This document shows positions 1 to 5,949 of a stretch of DNA of 5,949 nucleotides, piece by piece (the stretch's first letter is position 1; the number at the start of each line of letters is the position of its first letter). The DNA lies in contig JAKANG010000115.1 in the NCBI GenBank assembly GCA_021812505.1, forward strand, positions 1 to 5,949, written 5' to 3'. A program made the translations under genes and the position numbers. The DNA comes from Pseudomonadota bacterium (GTDB lineage: Bacteria > Pseudomonadota > Alphaproteobacteria > Rhizobiales > Beijerinckiaceae). The notes beneath the pieces are model-generated. The model was not told the DNA's origin, did not search any database, and was given only the letters and a program-made list of their open reading frames with translations.

Positions 1-990
1 ACCAAATCAGCGGCGATCGCCGTGCTCGCCGCCGGCGCGTGGGGCCCGGCCCCGGCCCCTATAGCGCCGGCTAACCACGCGAGGGTCTGGCTCTGGGCGC
101 ATGATCCCGCCCATGTCGAGGAGATGCGGCGCAGCCGGCGCAACGAAAGGCGGCTGCCCGGCGTGATGCTCGCGGCTGAAATCGAACCCGTCGCCGACCT
201 GTCCTGCGTCGGCGCGGCGGATCATGTGCTGGCTGTCGTCCCGGCCCAGAATTTCCGCGCGACGGCCGAACGTCTGCGCGGCCATCTCCGCCCGGATGCG
301 ACGGTGGTCAATTGCGCCAAGGGAATCGAGCGCCAAACCGGCTTCTACATGCATGAAGTGCTGGCGGACGTTCTTCCCGGACAGCCGGCCGCCGCGTTGT
401 CCGGCCCGAGCTTCGCGGTCGATCTCGCGCGCGGCCTGCCGACCGCGGTGACGCTGGCGGCGGAACGCATCGAACGCGCGGAACTCCTCTGCACGCGGCT
501 CGCCGCCCGGCATTTCCGGCTTTATCGTTCGAGCGATCTCATCGGCGTGGAAATCGGCGGCGCCGCCAAGAACGTGCTGGCCATCGCCTGCGGCGTCGCC
601 ATGGGCCGGAAGCTTGGCGCCAGCGCCCATGCCGCCCTGCTGGCCCGCGGATTCGCCGAACTGATGCGATTCGCCAAGGCGCAGGGCGCGCGGCCGGAAA
701 CGATCATGGGGCTTTCCGGGCTTGGCGACCTCGCCTTGACCTGCTCTTCGCCGCAATCGCGCAATTACGCGCTGGGGTTCGCCCTTGGCGAGGGCGAAGC
801 GCCCCAGACCGCATCGCATGGAAAGTTGAGCGAAGGCGCCTTGACCGCGCGCGTCCTGACCGAGAAGGCGCGCAAACTGGGCGTTGAAATGCCGATCGCC
901 GAGGCGGTGACAGCGATTCTCGAAAAACGCATAGAGGTCGGCGCGGCGATCGAGGCCTTGATGAGCCGTCCATTCAAAGCCGAAGCGTAA
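1..990 (+). CDS. gpsA: Glycerol-3-phosphate dehydrogenase [NAD(P)+], GpsA; 5' end outside the window
   Basis: This cytoplasmic enzyme reduces dihydroxyacetone phosphate to sn-glycerol-3-phosphate with NAD(P)H, supplying the backbone for phospholipids. The frame is open from base 1 with 329 codons before TAA, so the start probably lies only a few codons upstream. A GTG at 22 would cut into the first Rossmann strand and is not the likely start. Counting from base 1, visible family motifs are AKGIE (106-110, with Lys107), SGPSF (134-138), GGAAKN with the catalytic-type Lys190 (186-191), GLGDLALTC with Asp243 (240-248) and SRN (253-255), which contacts substrate phosphate in the family. The C-terminal helical domain is complete and the total length is normal. 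The nucleotide-binding loop is odd: it reads AAGAWGPAPAP where the family has roughly GAGAWGTALA, so a glycine is lost and prolines enter the first helix. Everything downstream looks intact. The gene faces the DUF3597 gene tail to tail across 46 bases. Confidence 0.96.
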   Translation, partial: TKSAAIAVLAAGAWGPAPAPIAPANHARVWLWAHDPAHVEEMRRSRRNERRLPGVMLAAEIEPVADLSCVGAADHVLAVVPAQNFRATAERLRGHLRPDATVVNCAKGIERQTGFYMHEVLADVLPGQPAAALSGPSFAVDLARGLPTAVTLAAERIERAELLCTRLAARHFRLYRSSDLIGVEIGGAAKNVLAIACGVAMGRKLGASAHAALLARGFAELMRFAKAQGARPETIMGLSGLGDLALTCSSPQSRNYALGFALGEGEAPQTASHGKLSEGALTARVLTEKARKLGVEMPIAEAVTAILEKRIEVGAAIEALMSRPFKAEA

Positions 991-996
991 CGGCCG

Positions 997-1009
997 GCTC
1001 CGCGGGAGC
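997..1009. terminator. Small hairpin between convergent gpsA and DUF3597 genes, possible weak terminator
   Basis: The arms GCTCC (997-1001) and GGAGC (1005-1009) pair perfectly around a GCG loop, seven bases after the gpsA stop. The position suits a terminator shared by two convergent genes. The stem is only 5 bp and no T-run follows on either strand, so a true intrinsic terminator is doubtful. The rest of the 46-base gap shows nothing else. Confidence 0.22.
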
Positions 1010-1036
1010 AGGATTCTGCGCCGCGCCGAATTCGCC

Positions 1037-1462
1037 TTACTTCTTGAGGATATCCGCCGGAACCTTGCCACCGTTGGCGGCGACGAGCGCGATGACCTTC
1101 TCGTGCAGCCACACGTTCATCCTGGCCGTGTCATGGGTGTCGCCCTCATATTTCAGCTCGGCGGCGAGTTCCTTGCGGGCGGCGAGGCTCGAATCGAGTC
1201 CGAGGACCTTCAACAGATCGATGATGGAAACGCGCCAGTCCAGCGTCTCCGGATTCTTTTCATTCATCTCGTCAAGCACGGCGGCTATGTCCACCTGCGC
1301 GACGACCTCGGACGAAACGCTGGCCGGAGCGTCCGCAGCCGGAACCGGCGCCGGCGCGGACGGCGTTGTTTCGGCGGGGGGAGTGGAGGGAGCCGTCGCC
1401 GGCGCGGCTTCGACCGGCGCGGCGCCGAAAATTTTGCTGAGAATGGAGCCGAAAATGCTCAT
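1037..1462 (-). CDS. DUF3597 domain-containing protein
   Basis: This 141-residue protein of unknown function matches the DUF3597 family. Three parts are visible. Residues 1-13 (MSIFGSILSKIFG) form a short hydrophobic, amphipathic-looking segment typical of the family's N-terminus. Residues 14-50 are a low-complexity Ala/Pro/Thr linker. Residues 53-141 are the conserved domain, with ETLDWRVSIIDLLKVLGLD (72-90), SSLAARKELAAEL (91-103), MNVWLHEKV (115-123) and NGGKVPADIL (130-139). The start is well supported: AGGAGG sits 6 bases upstream of ATG on the minus strand. There is no cleavable signal peptide or clear transmembrane helix, so the protein is probably cytoplasmic or loosely membrane-associated (inference). 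It is convergent with gpsA and divergent from the YCII gene, and appears to be a separate transcription unit. Family assignment is confident; the biochemical role is unknown. Confidence 0.9.
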   Translation of the reverse strand: MSIFGSILSKIFGAAPVEAAPATAPSTPPAETTPSAPAPVPAADAPASVSSEVVAQVDIAAVLDEMNEKNPETLDWRVSIIDLLKVLGLDSSLAARKELAAELKYEGDTHDTARMNVWLHEKVIALVAANGGKVPADILKK

Positions 1463-1659
1463 GGAGGTCCTCCTGAAAAATTCTTTCGCGTGATCCCGTC
1501 CGGAGCAGCCCGGAGCCGCGCGAGGCTAGAGCCACGACACGACAGTTACATCACGCTGGGGAGTGGTTTTTGCCGCTCGGCGGTTGAACTGACGGAGGGT
1601 GTCATGCAACCATTTGGCGACAAATTCCTTCCCCGCCTCCAAGATTTCGGGATGACAAC
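1463..1659. promoter_or_regulatory. Divergent intergenic region between DUF3597 and YCII genes
   Basis: This 197-base gap must hold the promoter for the DUF3597 gene and probably one for the YCII-EVE pair. The DUF3597 ribosome-binding site (AGGAGG on the minus strand) lies at its left end. A small hairpin, CCGC/GCGG around TCG, lies at 1573-1583. TTGAAC at 1584-1589 resembles a -35 box, but no good -10 hexamer lies 16-18 bases downstream, so no promoter is called. A plus-strand frame through 1603-1765 starts MQPFGDKF but runs out of frame into the YCII gene and resembles nothing I recognise. No tRNA, repeat or gene remnant is evident. Confidence 0.35.
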
Positions 1660-1944
1660 ATGCATTTCGTCGCCATTTGCCTCGACAAGTCCGATTCGCT
1701 CGCGACGCGGCTTGAAAATCGCGTCGCTCACCTCGCTTTTCTCGGCGAAAAGCCGGACGTCGTGAAGCTCGCCGGCCCCTTCCTCGATTCGGCCGAAAAA
1801 CCCTGCGGATCGATGCTGGTGCTCGATTGTCCCGACGAAGCGGCGGCGCGCGCTTTTCTGGCGCAAGATCCCTTCGCCAAGGCCGGCCTGTTCGCCTCGG
1901 TCGAGCTTCGTCCCTACAAGCCAGTGCTCGGAGCCTATCTGTAA
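1660..1944 (+). CDS. YCII (YciI-like) domain protein
   Basis: This 94-residue single-domain protein has the YCII dimeric alpha-beta (ferredoxin-like) fold. Family landmarks are the opening strand MHFVAICLD (1-9), the R-x-x-HLAFL helix with His24 (21-28), a GPF turn (39-41), the PCGSMLVLDCPD strand (48-59), the helix EAAARAFLAQDPFAKAGLF (60-78) and a final strand VELRPYKPVLG (80-90). His24 is the family's candidate active-site residue; the chemistry of most YCII proteins is undetermined, so no reaction is assigned. Length is normal. The ribosome-binding site is weak (GGGA at 1649-1652, 7 bases before ATG), but this ATG aligns with the domain start. Its stop TAA overlaps the ATG of the EVE gene by one base (TAATG), so the two are surely cotranscribed and probably translationally coupled. 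The pairing with an EVE gene behind gpsA recurs in Rhizobiales as I recall, which suggests a conserved but unnamed function. Confidence 0.9.
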   Translation: MHFVAICLDKSDSLATRLENRVAHLAFLGEKPDVVKLAGPFLDSAEKPCGSMLVLDCPDEAAARAFLAQDPFAKAGLFASVELRPYKPVLGAYL

Positions 1945-2369
1945 TGGCGGCCGCCAAATCCTATTGGCTGGTCAAGAGCGAGCCTCATGCATGGTCCTGG
2001 GACCAGATGGCGGCCTGCGGCGCCGAAGGCACGGGCTGGACGGGCGTTCGCAACCACCTCGCCAAACAGCAGATGATGGCGATGAAGCTTGGCGACCTCG
2101 CCTTCTTCTATCATTCGAATGTCGGGAAGGAGATCGTCGGCATTGTCGAGGTCATCAAGACCTTCCATCCCGACCCGTCGGACGCCAGCGGCAAGTTCGG
2201 GATGGTCGACGTCCGCGCCGTCGAACCCCTGAAGCGTCCTGTCACGCTGGCGGAAATCAAGGCTGATCCACGCTTCACCGACATGGCCCTGCTGAAAATG
2301 AGCCGCCTGTCGGTCCAGCCGGTTATTGAGGCGCACTGGCGCGCGATCCGAGCGCTCGGCGGCCTATAA
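1944..2369 (+). CDS. EVE domain-containing protein
   Basis: This 141-residue protein consists almost entirely of an EVE domain, a PUA-like fold. Members of the family (human THYN1 is an example) are reported or predicted to bind modified bases in DNA or RNA. Characteristic segments are YWLVKSEP (7-14), W-x-W-x-x-Q (17-22 region), GWTGVRNHLAKQQM (31-44), GDLAFFYHSN (50-59), GIVEV (66-70), the strand near MVDVRAVEPLKRPVTL and LLKMSRLSVQPV near the C-terminus. The in-frame ATG at 1827 would add 39 Arg/Ser-rich residues that overlap the YCII gene and are not part of the family. The ATG at 1944 starts exactly before the domain, overlaps the YCII stop (TAATG) and has GGAG at 1930-1933. The last six bases overlap the convergent marR gene. 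The ligand is not deducible here: a base-modification reader or an RNA-modification partner are both possible. Confidence 0.93.
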   Translation: MAAAKSYWLVKSEPHAWSWDQMAACGAEGTGWTGVRNHLAKQQMMAMKLGDLAFFYHSNVGKEIVGIVEVIKTFHPDPSDASGKFGMVDVRAVEPLKRPVTLAEIKADPRFTDMALLKMSRLSVQPVIEAHWRAIRALGGL

Positions 2370-2897
2370 GTCGTCGCCGTCGAGCGCGGTCCCCGGCAGA
2401 GGTACGCCGGCGACGATGGCGGCCAGCCAGCGGCGGATCGCTTTTTCCCTTTTCGGGCGCATCCCTTCCGTCAGACGGGCGCTCGCGGCCTCGGTCCTTT
2501 CCCTGCCCGCGCGGAGAACTTTCTCGCCTTCGGGCGTCAGCGCCAACGGCCGCGCCCGCGACGCCGAAGAACCGCCGCCTTGTTCCTCGCGCGCCAATCC
2601 CGCGCGGCGCAGATTCGCAACGATGAGCGACACGGTCTGTGGCGTCAGTTTGGCCTTTCGCGCCAGATCGGCCGCCAACAGGCCGGGATTGCCGCTGATC
2701 AGCGTCAGCGCGGCGAGCTGCGGAGGCGTCACGCCGAGATCGGCGATAAGGCGTTCCTCGGCCAGTCGTTGAGCGCTCGCGGCTTGCCGCAGCAACACGG
2801 CGAGGTCTCCGTTCTCGCCCGGAAAATCGAGCGCGCGCGTCCGGCGTTTCGGGGGCTCGACCGCATTTTGATCGTCGAGGGGGCGGATCTTGACCAT
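2364..2897 (-). CDS. MarR-family winged-helix transcriptional regulator
   Basis: This is a 177-residue predicted DNA-binding dimer. Residues 1-28 are a polar extension, 30-55 a dimerisation helix (GDLAVLLRQAASAQRLAEERL), and 56-72 GVTPPQLAALTLISGNP, the usual MarR helix. The helix-turn-helix spans about 73-100, with recognition helix LTPQTVSLIVANLRRAGL (84-101). The wing is at 102-122 and ends LALTPEGEKVL, followed by the C-terminal dimerisation helices. The wing is unusual: it carries GGGSSASRAR where most MarR proteins have a D-x-R-type motif. The ATG at 2895-2897 is preceded by GAGGA on the minus strand, five bases away. The stop codon (TAG) lies within the last coding bases of the convergent EVE gene, a six-base overlap. 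It is divergent from zapE, so it may control itself or zapE; its ligand and targets cannot be read from the sequence. Confidence 0.93.
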   Translation of the reverse strand: MVKIRPLDDQNAVEPPKRRTRALDFPGENGDLAVLLRQAASAQRLAEERLIADLGVTPPQLAALTLISGNPGLLAADLARKAKLTPQTVSLIVANLRRAGLAREEQGGGSSASRARPLALTPEGEKVLRAGRERTEAASARLTEGMRPKREKAIRRWLAAIVAGVPLPGTALDGDDL

Positions 2898-3087
2898 GAC
2901 TTCCTCACCAGCTTGGCCGGCGCATTATTCGCACGCCTGACAGGCCACTGATCGTATAGACGGATTGCGTCCGACACAATGCCAAATCGATACGAGCCCG
3001 CCGACGCGTCGCGCGCCTTGAGCGAAAGGCTAACTTGTCAGCGGGTGATGATGCGCCGCAAAAAGCGGGCATCTCCACGCGGAAGGC
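2898..3087. promoter_or_regulatory. Divergent marR / zapE promoter region
   Basis: This 190-base gap must contain promoters for both divergent genes. On the minus strand, TATACG (2953-2958) resembles a -10 box for marR, with TTGTGT (2974-2979) or ATTGTG one base further as a poor -35 at 15-16 bases spacing. On the plus strand, TTGCGT (2965-2970) and GATACG (2989-2994), 18 bases apart, are the best but weak pair for zapE. Short arms TCGTAT (2953-2958) and ATACGA (2990-2995) form a wide inverted repeat around both. These overlapping back-to-back elements would let one regulator affect both genes (inference). Confidence 0.3.
2935..2945. promoter_or_regulatory. Short palindrome in the marR leader, possible operator
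   Basis: GCCTGACAGGC has perfect 4-base arms around a 3-base centre. It lies between the putative marR -10 element and the marR start codon, where an autorepressor would bind. MarR operators are normally longer (about 16-20 bp), and such short palindromes arise by chance in GC-rich DNA, so this is only a candidate. Confidence 0.2.
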
Positions 3088-4275
3088 ATGATGGAACATT
3101 CACGTCGCTCGATCATCGACGAATATGACAAGCTCGTCGCACAAGGACGGATCGAGCGCGACGGGAAGCAGACAGCGGTGGTCGAGAAACTCGACGAGCT
3201 TGCGTCCTTCCTCCGCGAAAGTCGGCTGGCGAAGAAGGCAAGCGCCCTCGGCTGGCTCTTTGGCGCTCGCCGCATTGAACAACCGACGCCCCGGGGCCTT
3301 TACATCTGGGGTTCGGTCGGGCGCGGCAAGACCATGCTGATGGACCTCTTCTATGAGACGGTCGAGTTCGACGCGAAACGGCGCGTTCATTTCCACTCGT
3401 TCATGGCCGATGTCCACAAACGCATTTTCGCCTGGCGACAAAAGAAAAAGGCAGGCCAGGTCAAGGGTGACGATCCGATAGGTCCTGTCGCGGACGAACT
3501 GTTCAGCGAAGCAACCCTGCTCTGTTTCGACGAATTTTCGGTCACCGACATTACCGACGCCATGATTCTCGGTCGCCTGTTCGAGGCGCTCTGGGCGCGC
3601 AAGCTCGTTGTCGTCGCCACATCGAATGTCGATCCGGCCGATTTGTACAAGGACGGCCTCAACCGCGCCTTATTCCTGCCTTTCATCGGCGAAATCCAGC
3701 GGAATATGGAGGTCGTGCGGCTGGATTCGCGGACGGATTTCCGACTTGAGAAACTCGGGGGCGACCCGGTCTATTACACGCCCGCGAACGTCGCTGCGCG
3801 CGCCGCCCTGGATCGAACATTTCTTTCCTTGGCCGGCGGCGCGCGGGGCGCGCCTCTCGCATTGCCTCTGCTGGGCCGGGAGGTGATTGCGCCTCAGGCT
3901 TCGGGGCGCGTCGCGCGCTTCGATTACGAGGACTTGTGCAGGAAGCCGCTCGGAGCGACGGACTTCCTGGCGATTGCGGAATATTTCCACGTCGTCCTGA
4001 TCGACAATATTCCGGTCATCAATCCCGAGGAGCGCAACGAAGCGAAAAGATTCATCAATCTGATCGACGCGCTCTATGATCAAAAAGTGAAGCTGATTGC
4101 CTCGGCGGACGCGCCGCCGGAACGGCTTTATCTGGCCGATCGGGGGCGAGAGGCCTTTGAATTCGCCCGCACGGTCTCGCGTCTGACCGAAATGCGGTCA
4201 AGGGAATATATGGAGCTGCCGCACGGCCTGGGCGACGAGGCAAGCGGCGACACGACGGGTCTGGTCGAAACATGA
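3088..4275 (+). CDS. zapE: Cell division protein ZapE / AFG1-LACE1 family AAA+ ATPase
   Basis: ZapE is a P-loop ATPase that in Escherichia coli associates with the Z-ring; the mitochondrial homologue AFG1/LACE1 assists turnover of respiratory complex proteins. This 395-residue protein is full length. It shows the N-terminal helical region (1-68), Walker A GSVGRGKT (75-82), HFHSFMADVH (101-110), Walker B LLCFDEF with Asp148-Glu149 (144-150) followed by VTDITDAMILGRLF, sensor 1 ATSNVDP with Asn180 (177-183), LYKDGLNRALFLPFI (187-200), the IDNIPVI segment (305-311), and SRLTEMRSREY near the end (364-374). Two adjacent ATGs compete: GGAAGG at 3081-3086 is only one base from the first and four from the second (3091), so the second may be the true start; the difference is one methionine. 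The stop overlaps the tetR start (ATGA). A position shortly upstream of mdh is usual for this gene in Rhizobiales as I recall. Confidence 0.96.
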   Translation: MMEHSRRSIIDEYDKLVAQGRIERDGKQTAVVEKLDELASFLRESRLAKKASALGWLFGARRIEQPTPRGLYIWGSVGRGKTMLMDLFYETVEFDAKRRVHFHSFMADVHKRIFAWRQKKKAGQVKGDDPIGPVADELFSEATLLCFDEFSVTDITDAMILGRLFEALWARKLVVVATSNVDPADLYKDGLNRALFLPFIGEIQRNMEVVRLDSRTDFRLEKLGGDPVYYTPANVAARAALDRTFLSLAGGARGAPLALPLLGREVIAPQASGRVARFDYEDLCRKPLGATDFLAIAEYFHVVLIDNIPVINPEERNEAKRFINLIDALYDQKVKLIASADAPPERLYLADRGREAFEFARTVSRLTEMRSREYMELPHGLGDEASGDTTGLVET

Positions 4276-4898
4276 CTTTTCAGGCGCGCGCAGGCGAACA
4301 GGCCCCGGAACAGAAAATTCTGGAATTGGCCTGCGAGCATCTGCGCCGTTTCGGTCCGCGACGGACGACGATCGTCGGCATCGCGGACGAAGCCGGCATG
4401 TCGCACGCCAATGTCTATCGCTATTTCCCCTCCAAGGAGGCGCTGTTCGATGCGGTCAGCCAGGTCTGGCTCAAAACGCTGGAACGGCAGCTTCACGTGA
4501 TCGTCCAGGGGCAGGATCCGGCCTATGACAAGCTTGAGAGAGCCCTGGCCGCGCTGCGCCAGACCTATCAGGAGAAACGAGACAGCGATCCGGTTCTATT
4601 CGGCCTTCTGTGCGCCTCGATCGAGGCGGGCGGCGGCCTGGCGCGCAAGCACCGCAACAGAGTCCAAAGCGAAATCCAGGCGATTGTCGAAGAGGGAATA
4701 GCTTCGGGCGCGTTCCGGATGCAGGACCGCAGACGTGCGATGGCCTTGATCTTCGATCTCGGGCATCGGTTCATCCAGCCGGTTTCGATCGCGCTCGACA
4801 AAGGCGTTTCGGCGGCTGAAATGGCTTTTCGCGCCGGCCGGGTGATCGCCGTGATTCAGAGGAGCTTGACCTTCGGCGATCCAGATTTTGACATGTGA
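4272..4898 (+). CDS. TetR/AcrR-family transcriptional regulator
   Basis: This is a 208-residue predicted DNA-binding dimer. The N-terminal domain is classic: EQKILELACEHLRRFG (13-28), then the helix-turn-helix TTIVGIADEAGMSHANVYRY (32-51) and FPSKEALFDAV (52-62). Residues 63-208 are a variable helical ligand and dimerisation domain whose effector cannot be predicted. The ATG overlaps the zapE stop as ATGA, and there is no clear ribosome-binding site, which points to translational coupling with zapE. The protein is therefore likely made whenever zapE is transcribed. The alternative of an unrelated passenger gene cannot be excluded. Possible targets are its own operon, the downstream mdh gene or a distant locus. 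An inverted repeat overlapping its stop codon is a candidate binding site. Confidence 0.94.
   Translation: MTFQARAGEQAPEQKILELACEHLRRFGPRRTTIVGIADEAGMSHANVYRYFPSKEALFDAVSQVWLKTLERQLHVIVQGQDPAYDKLERALAALRQTYQEKRDSDPVLFGLLCASIEAGGGLARKHRNRVQSEIQAIVEEGIASGAFRMQDRRRAMALIFDLGHRFIQPVSIALDKGVSAAEMAFRAGRVIAVIQRSLTFGDPDFDM

Positions 4899-5949
<1,051 letters not shown>

Noticed and set aside
7..1071. Long minus-strand open frame (354 codons) antisense to gpsA
   Set aside because: Its Arg/Gly/Ala-rich translation is typical of the shadow of a GC-rich gene, with no recognisable domain; gpsA on the plus strand is unambiguous.
1103..1765. Plus-strand frame across DUF3597 and into the YCII gene
   Set aside because: It is antisense to DUF3597 and out of frame with YCII, with a compositionally biased translation; its start at 1603 (MQPFGDKF) matches no family I recognise.
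1827..1943. Upstream extension of the EVE protein to the ATG at 1827
   Set aside because: The extra 39 residues are Arg/Ser-rich out-of-frame translation of the YCII gene and lie outside the EVE family; the ATG at 1944 fits the domain boundary and the overlap.
3048..3128. 26-codon frame starting MMRRKKRA upstream of zapE
   Set aside because: It overlaps the zapE start out of frame and has no good ribosome-binding site or known similarity; probably chance.

Overview
The window is GC-rich, densely packed bacterial chromosome. Its gene content and order resemble an alphaproteobacterium, most likely of the Rhizobiales/Hyphomicrobiales (a Methylocystaceae/Beijerinckiaceae-type relative is plausible). 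That placement comes from remembered protein similarity and gene order (gpsA - YCII protein - EVE protein; zapE upstream of mdh); no search was run.

Left block (1-2369): the 3' part of gpsA (glycerol-3-phosphate dehydrogenase, first step of phospholipid backbone synthesis) runs off the left edge. A DUF3597 gene follows on the opposite strand, and then a tightly coupled pair on the + strand: a YCII-domain protein and an EVE-domain protein, overlapping by one base. The DUF3597 gene interrupts what is usually a co-directional gpsA-YCII-EVE run.

Middle block (2364-4898): a MarR-family regulator on the - strand ends inside the last codons of the EVE gene. It is divergent from zapE (an AFG1/LACE1-type AAA+ ATPase linked to cell division or respiratory-protein quality control). 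The 190-base gap between marR and zapE holds weak promoter-like elements and a short palindrome. A TetR-family regulator overlaps the zapE stop by four bases and is probably cotranscribed with it.

Right block (4899-5949): a 285-base gap with an AT-rich repeat cluster at its left end and a stable hairpin near its right end leads into mdh (malate dehydrogenase, TCA cycle), which runs off the right edge.

The window is mostly housekeeping genes with two local regulators inserted. I found no mobile element, CRISPR array, RNA gene or convincing new multi-gene system. The points most worth checking are a proline-rich, probably erroneous gpsA N-terminus, the mdh leader hairpin, the operator-like repeats after tetR, and the TetR gene coupled to zapE just before mdh.
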